From the NCBI GenBank assembly GCA_029856635.1, contig JAHKLH010000104.1:1-5795 (forward strand): a DNA stretch of 5,795 nt. Direction: 5' to 3'. Positions 1-5,239 of this stretch are shown one piece after another. A program made the position numbers and the translations under genes. Under the pieces are notes generated by a model. It had not been told where the DNA came from. It did not search any database and was given only the letters and a program-made list of their open reading frames with translations. This DNA comes from Candidatus Njordarchaeota archaeon. GTDB taxonomy: Archaea > Asgardarchaeota > Njordarchaeia > Njordarchaeales > JAHKLH01. Every line of letters starts with the position of its first letter. The first letter of the stretch is position 1.

Positions 1-1
1 A

Positions 2-418
2 CTAAAGCACTTCCAAGATGTGTTCGCTGTTATTGATAGCCTAGTGTTATGTAAATTCACATGCTTTGCAATTTGGGCTGAGGAGTACGCGGCATTGTTG
101 TCAGCAGTTACTGGATGGGATTACAAGCCTGAGGATCTTGAGAAAATAGGAGAGCGCATTTGGAATGCCGAGCGAGTGTTTAATGTCTTATCATTCGGTG
201 ATAGTCGAGAATACGATACACTGCCAAAGAGATTATTAGAAGAGCCAATGCCCGAAGGCCCTGCAAAGGGTCATGTAGTTAAGTTAGCAGAAATGTTGGA
301 TGAATACTACAAAGTACGTGGATGGATCGATGGTCGTCCCACTAGAGCAAAGCTAGAGGAACTTGGACTAAAGTGGCTTGCTGATAGATTAGAGGAAGAA
401 GGACTATTGCCAGGATAG
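2..418 (+). CDS. Aldehyde:ferredoxin oxidoreductase, C-terminal end (partial at window edge)
   Basis: This is the last 138 codons of a tungsten-containing aldehyde:ferredoxin oxidoreductase family enzyme, which oxidises aldehydes to acids in the cytoplasm and passes electrons to ferredoxin. The frame is open to the left edge, so the GTG at 20 is not the true start. Residues 12-17 of the visible part read DSLVLC, matching the second DxxGL(C/D) pterin-binding motif of the family; its Cys17 corresponds to the fourth ligand of the 4Fe-4S cluster, followed by the usual KF. Further on are the family-typical TGWDY, GERIWNAERVFNV, the D-LPKR segment, EGPAKGH and the LDEYYKVRGW block, ending with a normal C-terminus. 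The motif glycine is replaced by Val, which is unusual but may be tolerated. The specific subfamily (AOR, FOR, GAPOR or other) cannot be judged from this fragment. The radical SAM maturase downstream fits the assignment. Confidence 0.93.
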   Translation, partial: LKHFQDVFAVIDSLVLCKFTCFAIWAEEYAALLSAVTGWDYKPEDLEKIGERIWNAERVFNVLSFGDSREYDTLPKRLLEEPMPEGPAKGHVVKLAEMLDEYYKVRGWIDGRPTRAKLEELGLKWLADRLEEEGLLPG

Positions 419-419
419 A

Positions 420-447
420 AATTTTTGTTATTTTTTAGCTTTTTTGT
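420..447 (+). terminator. T-rich termination region after the AOR gene
   Basis: Immediately after the AOR stop codon there are three T-runs (five, six and six T's) within 28 bases. Archaeal RNA polymerase terminates at such runs without needing a hairpin, and no strong stem precedes them. This suggests that the AOR transcript ends here and that the genes further right are transcribed separately. Confidence 0.55.
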
Positions 448-554
448 AATCATAGTTTAATTAATACTTTTCATGCGCGTATTTTCCTGAAGATTTTATT
501 CATCTAACTTCTTCTTATCAAAGCATGCATTTAGTATTTCCTAATTTTATTATA

Positions 555-579
555 ATGCATCTTGGAGCTTTTGATGCAT
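555..579. repeat. Small inverted repeat in the 419-617 intergenic gap
   Basis: ATGCATC at 555-561 is perfectly complementary to GATGCAT at 573-579, giving a 7-bp stem with an 11-base loop. It lies about 38 bases beyond the stop of the reverse-strand gene at 618 and between two converging genes. It could help end the reverse transcript or bind a dimeric regulator, but the stem is short and there is no T-run after it on the reverse strand. The rest of the 199-base gap is AT-rich with nothing else recognisable. Confidence 0.25.
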
Positions 580-617
580 AAAATGTTATGGATAATGTGG
601 ATAGTTAATTATTAAAT

Positions 618-1145
618 TTAAATCCAATGTATTCTTCTCATTTTGATTAATTGATTTATAAATTTTCTACCTTGCATTATAAAATCATCCTTAATGCATT
701 TTCTAATTAAATTGGCGTAGGCGTCAGCGATTTCTACGGCTGGATTGGAGTCAGATATGAGGAGTTCCCATGTCCTTAGTTTTCTTTTTAATAGTGCATA
801 CAAGGAAAAGCCTTTACTTTCAAAGTTTGAACATAAGAATGCTTTTCCACTTTTAGATTGTAAAATACTTGCAATAAGATTAACAAGTGAATAACGGGAA
901 AGTTTTATACTTTTTCTCATGATTATTCCGTGTATTTCTAGACCAAGCTTAAAGAAGTTGGCTGTGGATTTTAGTAAGGAAGAAAGAAATAATAGTTTTT
1001 CTTTTCTTCCCATTTTTCTCACGTGAACTCTTCTATAAATAGTCATTCTTAATAGAGCATTATGTACGTTATTTACTACATGAGGAAGAGCATAAATTAC
1101 ACAAACTACATTTAACGAGCGATCAACTCCTGCAATTAAATACAT
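618..1145 (-). CDS. Protein of unknown function, possibly RNase H-like fold
   Basis: A 175-residue basic protein with a clean ATG start and TAA stop. I do not recognise the family with certainty. The N-terminus reads YLIAGVDRS, a beta strand ending in an acidic residue (Asp8). Near the end there is SDSNPAVEIADAYANLIRK, with Asp132 and Asp141 placed before and within a predicted helix. An early strand-Asp plus a late helix-Asp resembles RNase H-like proteins such as the DUF3800 group, where Asp residues in these places bind metal. That is inference from pattern only; the middle (about 45-110) is helical and Lys/Arg-rich. It has no signal peptide or clear membrane segment. It sits in reverse orientation between AOR and the radical SAM maturase, which normally lie side by side, so it may be a later arrival. 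A chromosomal or mobile-element nuclease, or another nucleic-acid-binding protein, are all possible. Confidence 0.6.
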   Translation of the reverse strand: MYLIAGVDRSLNVVCVIYALPHVVNNVHNALLRMTIYRRVHVRKMGRKEKLLFLSSLLKSTANFFKLGLEIHGIIMRKSIKLSRYSLVNLIASILQSKSGKAFLCSNFESKGFSLYALLKRKLRTWELLISDSNPAVEIADAYANLIRKCIKDDFIMQGRKFINQLIKMRRIHWI

Positions 1146-1172
1146 TTAGTATGTACCGTAATCTTTATCAAT

Positions 1173-1187
1173 AAAAATATAATTTTT
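1173..1187 (-). promoter_or_regulatory. Probable TATA-type promoter of the 618-1145 gene
   Basis: On the reverse strand this AT-only run contains AAATTATATTTTT, a good archaeal TATA-like element, about 28-42 bases before the ATG at 1145. Transcription starting about 25 bases downstream would give a leader of a few bases to about 15. No Shine-Dalgarno match is visible. The same AT block could act toward the repeats on the plus strand, but that is unproven. Confidence 0.4.
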
Positions 1188-1191
1188 TTCT

Positions 1192-1291
1192 TGAGGTTCG
1201 GGGAGCGCCCTTTTTGGGCGTCACCCGAATCGATGAGGTGCTGAGGTTCGGGGAGCGCCCTTTTTGGGCGTCACCCGAATCGATGAGGCAC
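1192..1291. repeat. Two 50-bp GC-rich tandem hairpin repeats
   Basis: Bases 1192-1238 and 1242-1288 are identical over 47 bp, and the repeat period is 50. The three-base linkers differ only as TGC (1239-1241) versus CAC (1289-1291). Each unit begins and ends with TGAGG and folds on itself: TTCGGG pairs with CCCGAA, then CGCCC pairs with GGGCG around a TTTTT loop, with a GA/CA internal loop and a G-T pair between the stems. Each unit has 29 G/C of 47 (62 percent), against about one third in the surroundings. The pattern does not suit a CRISPR array, because there are only two copies and a 3-base linker. It is not coding in any gene I can support. A recent duplication of a structured element, most likely of RNA, is the simplest reading. 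Confidence 0.9.
1238..1291 (+). ncRNA. Candidate structured RNA: hairpin with kink-turn (second repeat copy)
   Basis: On the plus strand the second repeat folds as a kink-turn. GTGC (1238-1241) pairs with GCAC (1288-1291) as one stem, and 1245-1252 pairs with 1274-1281 as the other (8 bp, one G-U). The bulged strand between them reads GAT (1282-1284, the three-base bulge), then G1285, A1286, G1287; the opposite strand reads U1242, G1243, A1244. This gives tandem sheared G1285-A1244 and A1286-G1243 followed by G-U, the standard order. The two linker bases that differ between copies are those that create the GTGC/GCAC stem, so copy 1 cannot form it with its own left flank. Archaeal L7Ae binds such motifs in box C/D and H/ACA RNAs and in leaders. 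No complete box C/D or H/ACA layout is visible here. It could be a separate RNA or part of a long leader of the radical SAM gene 240 bases downstream. Confidence 0.4.
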
Positions 1292-1531
1292 TGTTTTATC
1301 ACCACTTATGAGTTTGTGAAAATTTGACTATTAGTTTTAATTGCATATTATTTTCTGGTGTTGTTTCTAAGCTCATTATTCTAGTTTTCTTGTGTATTAT
1401 CTAATTAGTTGGTTCTATGCTTGGTGGAGTATACGCCGTTAAAAAAATTTGCAGAGTTAAATATAAGCTTGAGAATTATATGTTTCATTATATGAAGATA
1501 TTTTCATATTAATATTTGAAAAATTTAAATA
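1292..1531 (+). promoter_or_regulatory. AT-rich leader/promoter region before the radical SAM gene
   Basis: This is the rest of the 386-base gap between 1146 and 1531. It is strongly AT-rich. A TATA-like stretch at about 1505-1516 (CATATTAATAT) lies some 20-27 bases before the ATG at 1532 and would give a leaderless message, matching the lack of a Shine-Dalgarno sequence there. A second candidate, ATTATATGA, lies near 1488-1496. A 31-codon frame (1417-1512) is present, but nothing supports it as a gene. I see no tRNA or other known RNA in this part. Confidence 0.35.
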
Positions 1532-2674
1532 ATGTTGATGCCGATGTGTTCTTTTAGAATAGGTGATTGGGAGGTATCTTTATCAAAGGATTCAAAGCCG
1601 AGGGAATTAATGATTGAGCTTACTACAGAATGTAATTTAAACTGCATTCATTGTTTTCGTAATTCTATGCGAGAGAGTTTTGGAAGAATGACGCGCGATA
1701 TTATGGAGCGTATTTTGTCTGAGATTGAAATCACTGGCGTTAAAGCAGTTTCCCTTTCTGGTTGGGGAGAACCTTCGTGTCATCCTGATTTTCTATGGTT
1801 CATTAAGGAACTTAAAACACGTGGTGTTAAAGTGTTGCTTAATACTAATGGTACTTTACTTTCAAAATTTGCTGAAGATCTCGTTAAACTTGGTGTTGAT
1901 GAAATTGTCGTAAGTGTTGACGCGGTTGAACCAGAAATTTATAAAAAGATAAGGAGGGGCAGTATTTTAAGCGAATGCATTGGTGGTATTAAAGCATTAT
2001 ATGATGCAAAACGGAGATATGTATCCACAAAACCGTTAGTTGGCGTACAGTTTACAATAAATACAATGAATTTTGATCAGATATATAAGCTAGCTCTCTT
2101 TGCAAATCATCTGGGAGTAGGATTGATATACATCTCCAATATAATTCCTGTATCACGTGAACATGAAAAATTAGCTTGTTATTCAAATCAAAGATGCGTT
2201 GAAGAAGTTCTTAAACAAATTGATAAGCTCGCTAAGGAATTACTTAGTTTTTGGAATATATATGTTGTTAAAAGCTATCTAGATCCTATGCAGTCATTTT
2301 ATTGTCCCTTTATTGAAAGTGACGCGTTGTTTATCAGATGGGATGGAAAAGTTGCACCATGTATGCATTATTCACATGATTGGAAATTCGTTTTGAACGG
2401 AATTGAGCGAAACATTAAGAAAGTCATTTTTGGAGATATTAAGACTCAAAGCTTAATTGATATTTGGAGGAATCCCGATTATGTTCAGTTTAGATTTAGA
2501 GCAAAATTTGGCTATAAACCTTCTTGCCTTGATTGTGAATTACAAGAGTGGTGCTCGTATACATTATCAAATGAATCTGACTGCTATGGGAATTCACCAA
2601 CTTGTGCTCATTGCCCCTATGCTCGTGGTCTAGTTTCGTGTCCTCTTTTAAGTGGATTGGGACTTTTTTGGTAG
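1532..2674 (+). CDS. cmo: Radical SAM/SPASM protein, tungsten-cofactor oxidoreductase maturase type
   Basis: A 380-residue radical SAM enzyme of the type encoded beside AOR-family genes and called cofactor-modifying protein or tungsten-cofactor maturase; its exact reaction is not established. The SAM-cluster motif CNLNCIHC has Cys34, Cys38 and Cys41. GWGEP at 77-81 replaces the common GGEP, and NTNG at 104-107 and SVDA at 128-131 are typical radical SAM strand ends. The C-terminal SPASM-like region supplies Cys258, Cys277, Cys332, Cys335, Cys341, Cys351, Cys358, Cys361 and Cys370, enough for two auxiliary Fe-S clusters; DCYGN and PTCAHC are characteristic. Both the size and the full cysteine set indicate an intact gene. 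Start choice is uncertain among three in-frame ATGs (1532, 1538, 1544), none with a clear ribosome site. moaE follows 77 bases later in the same direction, probably co-transcribed. AOR lies upstream but is separated by a reverse gene. Another SPASM maturase is the main alternative. Confidence 0.85.
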   Translation: MLMPMCSFRIGDWEVSLSKDSKPRELMIELTTECNLNCIHCFRNSMRESFGRMTRDIMERILSEIEITGVKAVSLSGWGEPSCHPDFLWFIKELKTRGVKVLLNTNGTLLSKFAEDLVKLGVDEIVVSVDAVEPEIYKKIRRGSILSECIGGIKALYDAKRRYVSTKPLVGVQFTINTMNFDQIYKLALFANHLGVGLIYISNIIPVSREHEKLACYSNQRCVEEVLKQIDKLAKELLSFWNIYVVKSYLDPMQSFYCPFIESDALFIRWDGKVAPCMHYSHDWKFVLNGIERNIKKVIFGDIKTQSLIDIWRNPDYVQFRFRAKFGYKPSCLDCELQEWCSYTLSNESDCYGNSPTCAHCPYARGLVSCPLLSGLGLFW

Positions 2675-2733
2675 AGAAAATTTTCATTAACGAAATGTGG
2701 CTTGAATCATTTTACAGAATCTATTTTAATCTA

Positions 2734-2746
2734 GGGGGATTTGGAG
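2734..2746 (+). promoter_or_regulatory. Ribosome binding site deciding the moaE start
   Basis: GGGGGA at 2734-2739 and GGAG at 2743-2746 lie 12 and 5 bases before the ATG at 2752. The frame is open further back to 2602, but that extension overlaps the end of the radical SAM gene and does not resemble MoaE. This site therefore fixes the start at 2752. Confidence 0.65.
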
Positions 2747-2751
2747 ATTAT

Positions 2752-3159
2752 ATGCGAGCAACATGTAAGAGTAAATTGAGTGATGTTGGCAAAATTTTGA
2801 ATGAAATAAAAAGAGTTTCTAAGGATATTGGTGCAGTAGTTATTTTTGTAGGTGTTGTGCGAAGTAATGGGGGGAATGTTTTGAGATTAGAATATGAGGT
2901 ACATCCAGATTTAGCTGATAGGGTTTTGGCGAAAATTGGTGAGGAGATTAAAGAGAAATACGGACTGATGGATGTAATCATAGAGCATAAAGCTGGAAAG
3001 GCAGAAGTCGGAGAAGATGTAATGATCGTAGCAATTGCTGCAAAACATCGGGCAGAGGCATTCGAAGCAATTAAGGAAATTGTTGATAGAATAAAGAAAG
3101 AAGCACCAATTTGGAAGAAAGAAATAACTAAAACAAAAGCATATTGGAAAGTAGAATGA
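2752..3159 (+). CDS. moaE: Molybdopterin synthase catalytic (large) subunit MoaE
   Basis: A 135-residue MoaE. With MoaD thiocarboxylate as sulfur donor it converts cyclic pyranopterin monophosphate (precursor Z) to molybdopterin dithiolene in the cytoplasm, the pterin common to Mo and W cofactors. Recognisable blocks are GAVVIFVGVVR (Arg37), LEYEVHPDLA, IEHKAGKAEVGED, HRAEAFEAI (His99-Arg100) and KKEAPIWKKE. By spacing, Lys115 and Lys122 correspond to E. coli Lys119 and Lys126, and Arg37 and His99-Arg100 to E. coli Arg39 and His103-Arg104, so the active site looks complete. The usual His-Arg in the IEHK block is His-Lys here. Length is normal for an archaeal MoaE. It follows the radical SAM maturase by 77 bases on the same strand. 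Its stop is only 3 bases from the stop of moaD on the other strand, so the two subunits are convergent rather than in one operon. Confidence 0.95.
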   Translation: MRATCKSKLSDVGKILNEIKRVSKDIGAVVIFVGVVRSNGGNVLRLEYEVHPDLADRVLAKIGEEIKEKYGLMDVIIEHKAGKAEVGEDVMIVAIAAKHRAEAFEAIKEIVDRIKKEAPIWKKEITKTKAYWKVE

Positions 3160-3162
3160 AGC

Positions 3163-3441
3163 TTATCCACCAGCAGGAGGAGGCATCAAATCAATCACAT
3201 CATTATTTTTTAGTATTATTTCACTCTTCTTTAGTTGCTGTTCAATGAGTTCCCCGTTAATTGCTATTAAAATTACTCTGACCCTTGTTAAGATTTCTTT
3301 AAATTTTGGATTTCTTTTTTCCAATATGCTTATTAAATCAGATAATGTTCCGTTTATTTCTAGAATTTCCTCACTCTTTCCAAATATGTCTCGCAGCAAT
3401 GCGAAGTATCTTACACGAACTCTAGCCAAGGTATATCCCAA
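3163..3441 (-). CDS. moaD: MoaD/ThiS-family ubiquitin-like sulfur carrier
   Basis: A 92-residue beta-grasp protein ending in LMPPPAGG. The Gly-Gly tail is the part activated by an E1-like (MoeB-type) enzyme to a thiocarboxylate that feeds sulfur to MoaE. Family features are RVRYFALLRDIFGKSEE at the N-terminus, the AINGEL strand-turn and the VIDLMPPPAGG ending. The start is TTG at 3441, or TTG at 3429, which has GGGA about 7 bases before it; both leave the domain intact. Its place opposite moaE makes MPT synthase the obvious role. However, in some archaea MoaD-like proteins (the SAMPs of Haloferax) are also attached to lysines, and JAMM enzymes remove them. With an E2-like and a JAMM gene upstream on the same strand, a second role as a protein modifier is possible but unproven. 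Confidence 0.9.
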   Translation of the reverse strand: MGYTLARVRVRYFALLRDIFGKSEEILEINGTLSDLISILEKRNPKFKEILTRVRVILIAINGELIEQQLKKSEIILKNNDVIDLMPPPAGG

Positions 3442-3455
3442 AGTTATTAAGGTGA

Positions 3456-3472
3456 GATATTAATAATCTTTA
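3456..3472 (-). promoter_or_regulatory. Probable TATA-type promoter of moaD
   Basis: On the reverse strand this reads CTAAAGATTATTAATAT, a TATA-like element 15-31 bases before the TTG at 3441 and 27-43 before the TTG at 3429. It would give a leaderless or very short-leader message. A separate promoter fits the 133-base gap from the upstream protease gene. The gap also holds a direct repeat, GATTTAAA twice, near 3535-3551, with no clear meaning. Confidence 0.35.
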
Positions 3473-3574
3473 GATTTACTAGCATCCGTTTTGTGAGCAA
3501 AATTTTAATGCTGTTGAAATATGCTTTATGCTTGATTTAAATGATTTAAAACTCTTATAGTGAACATGATAATA

Positions 3575-3934
3575 CTACAAAGCTAGTAGTGTTTCTGCTT
3601 TTCGCAATTGTTTAGTTATGGGATCCACTTCTAAGCCTAATCCTTCTAATGCATGAACTCCGAGAACTTCTGTATCTTTTTCTTCGGCAAATACGACAAT
3701 AGTTGTGGCTTTTTCTCCCAAACATTCAATGATTGTTTCTCCAATCCATCTTTCAATGATTTCTCCATTTATTAGCTTAAATTTTCTTTTTCTAGTAGGT
3801 TTTACACCAAGTTTCTTTAGTTTATCTTTTTTAATCCAGGTGTATATTGACCCTGTATCAACTATTAACTCCACATTAAGGAATTTGCTCATATCAGGGC
3901 TGTAAATTCTAACTTTTGCTTTAGTCACACCCAA
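3575..3934 (-). CDS. Retropepsin-like (clan AA) aspartic protease
   Basis: A 119-residue single-lobe aspartic protease that should work as a dimer, each chain giving one catalytic Asp. VELIVDTGSIYTWI (about 21-34) contains the catalytic DTGS at 26-29 in the usual strand-turn setting. The later segment EVLGVHALEGLGLEVDP (89-105) matches the hydrophobic-hydrophobic-Gly element and following helix of the fold. There is no signal peptide or propeptide, so it is probably cytoplasmic and active without zymogen processing. Small archaeal clan AA proteases of this kind are known, with unknown substrates; eukaryotic Ddi1, a ubiquitin-linked protease, uses the same fold. The TTG at 3934 is chosen because GGGGGA lies 6 bases before it; the GTG at 3928 is the alternative. 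It lies 116 bases downstream of the JAMM-UBL gene on the same strand, apparently with its own promoter, so a link to the ubiquitin-like genes rests on position only. Confidence 0.85.
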   Translation of the reverse strand: MGVTKAKVRIYSPDMSKFLNVELIVDTGSIYTWIKKDKLKKLGVKPTRKRKFKLINGEIIERWIGETIIECLGEKATTIVVFAEEKDTEVLGVHALEGLGLEVDPITKQLRKAETLLAL

Positions 3935-3940
3935 CCTAGA

Positions 3941-3984
3941 TCCCCCTTTTTCTTAAATATATTGTAGCATAAAGCTAAATAAAA
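3941..3984 (-). promoter_or_regulatory. Promoter and ribosome site of the aspartic protease gene
   Basis: Reading the reverse strand, ATTTTATTTAG (near 3975-3985) and AATATATTT (3955-3963) are two TATA-like elements, followed by GGGGGA (3946-3941) 6 bases before the TTG at 3934. The first element would place the transcript start upstream of the GGGGGA and so make it usable as a ribosome site; the second would give a leaderless message. Confidence 0.4.
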
Positions 3985-4024
3985 TAGCAGACTTAGGTTC
4001 TCGATGCATTGGGTGAATTTTTCA

Positions 4025-4036
4025 TTTTTAAAAAAT
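4025..4036 (-). terminator. Possible T-run terminator after the JAMM-UBL gene
   Basis: Sixteen bases beyond the JAMM-UBL stop, the reverse strand has a run of six T's followed by five A's (TTTTTTAAAAA). A T-run in this place could end the E2-JAMM transcript, and the new TATA elements just after it support a transcription unit boundary. Confidence 0.4.
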
Positions 4037-4051
4037 TATCAATTGAATAAA

Positions 4052-5239
4052 TCAAATAGGAAGTATCTTTTTGATGATTTCCCAGAATTTTTCAGAAATG
4101 ATTTCACGAATTTTTTTCTTAGTCTTTGGCACTTTGGTAATCGTAGGCAACTGATATTGTAATCCAATCGTTTTAGCTATATTTCTTAGTGCTTTAGTTA
4201 GTTTTTCAAAGTTTTTCATCAGAATAAGAAGAGAATGGTCAAAGTTCTTTGATAATTGTATTCTATGTCTCAATGGTATTTTAGCGAAATCCTGTCTAAC
4301 TTTAAGTAAGTCCTCTAATGCTCTCATGATTTCATTCATACAATGATAATATTCAGTGAAATTCTTCTGAAGCGCTTCCACTGGTTTTCTTTTCATAAGA
4401 ACGATTGTTTTATTATTTAAAACACTAAGAGGCATCCACTCTTTAAGTTCTCTTCCGTCAAATAATAGAATGAAATCATCCTTGAATCCAAGAAGATTTG
4501 ATAGATATTCCTTTAAGTCCGATACAGTTTCATTCGCATTCATGACAAATTCAAATGGAATCATGTACTTACCGTATAAGATTCTAATAAATACTTTCTC
4601 TGAACTCCTTAGTTTGTGTGGCAACTTTATTTCCTGTAAAAAAGGTATCCTAACGCCTTCTTCTAAAATGTCGATTTTGCCAATTCTACTCGGTATTTTC
4701 ACACTTTTCTCGATTTCTTTTTCTAAACTTCGTATAATATCGTATGGACGTAATCCCTCAAAAGCCGTAATTGAAATTTCTCCGAGGAGAACGGATATAA
4801 AAGATATTCCTGGTGGATGCTCTATAATTACGTCAATCTCTTTGATTTCTCCATTTTCGACAGTGTACCCCTTGATGTTCTTTCCTTTGTGCGAAAAAAT
4901 AATAAAAACGCATTCTTTATCAGTATTGTACCAATTTAAAAATGTTTCCTCATCAATTGCTGAATATTTTGGGCCAAAGTAATCGGGATGTTTGTGCATT
5001 GCGCCAATTACTTTTAATCCGATAGGCAAATGAACTGATATCCTAGAAGCTTGCCCGGGAATTGCACCAACACTTACGGTTGTTTTTTCACTATATTGGA
5101 ACTCGATTATATCATATACGTAGGCAGTATTATTTCGGATAAAGCCAATTAAATAAAAACCTACTTCAGTATCAGTCTCGTAAGCTCTTTCGACTGCCTC
5201 ACTGAATGCATCTGGATCGATAACAATTCTCTTAATCAT
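4052..5239 (-). CDS. JAMM/MPN metallopeptidase fused to an internal ubiquitin-like domain
   Basis: A 395-residue multidomain protein. Residues 1-135 form a JAMM (Mov34/MPN-like) zinc isopeptidase domain: Glu25 in EVGFYLIG, His82 and His84 in MHKHP, then Ser93 and Asp96. JAMM enzymes cut isopeptide bonds after ubiquitin-like tails or release UBLs. The gap from HxH to Ser is eight residues, against seven in the usual motif. Residues 136-214 are an unassigned alpha/beta linker. Residues 215-285 look like ubiquitin: a first hairpin KVFIRILYGKYMIPFEFVM, then a helix TVSDLKEYLSNLLG, LLFDGREL (like ubiquitin LIFAGKQL), then PLSVLNNKTIVLM. No Gly-Gly follows it. Residues 286-395 are helical and Lys-rich, perhaps a binding arm. 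ATG 5239 is chosen because GGGGG lies 5 bases before it; a TTG at 5251 would add four residues but overlap that site. It follows the E2-like gene by 16 bases, a likely operon. Confidence 0.88.
   Translation of the reverse strand: MIKRIVIDPDAFSEAVERAYETDTEVGFYLIGFIRNNTAYVYDIIEFQYSEKTTVSVGAIPGQASRISVHLPIGLKVIGAMHKHPDYFGPKYSAIDEETFLNWYNTDKECVFIIFSHKGKNIKGYTVENGEIKEIDVIIEHPPGISFISVLLGEISITAFEGLRPYDIIRSLEKEIEKSVKIPSRIGKIDILEEGVRIPFLQEIKLPHKLRSSEKVFIRILYGKYMIPFEFVMNANETVSDLKEYLSNLLGFKDDFILLFDGRELKEWMPLSVLNNKTIVLMKRKPVEALQKNFTEYYHCMNEIMRALEDLLKVRQDFAKIPLRHRIQLSKNFDHSLLILMKNFEKLTKALRNIAKTIGLQYQLPTITKVPKTKKKIREIISEKFWEIIKKILPI

Noticed and set aside
1192..1288. CRISPR array
   Set aside because: There are only two copies, with a 3-base linker between them. 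No spacer-sized unique sequence or cas gene is present.
618..1291. Insertion sequence bounded by the hairpin repeats
   Set aside because: No matching copy or inverted end is found on the far side of the gene (419-617), and no known transposase motif is visible.
1231..1293. Standard box C/D guide RNA
   Set aside because: GATGA and CTGA boxes are present, but they are only about 4 bases apart in one order, or enclose a hairpin instead of guide segments in the other. A kink-turn hairpin explains them better.
1417..1512. Small 31-codon gene before the radical SAM gene
   Set aside because: It lacks a ribosome site and a recognisable sequence, and it lies in promoter-like AT-rich DNA. Chance is the simpler explanation.
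2602..2751. N-terminal extension of MoaE
   Set aside because: It overlaps the radical SAM coding end and does not resemble MoaE. A good ribosome site precedes the ATG at 2752.
2748..3170. Reverse-strand 140-residue frame
   Set aside because: It is the antisense shadow of moaE, whose conserved motifs settle the coding strand.
4470..4982. Plus-strand 170-residue frame
   Set aside because: It is the antisense shadow of the JAMM-UBL gene and has no recognisable domain.
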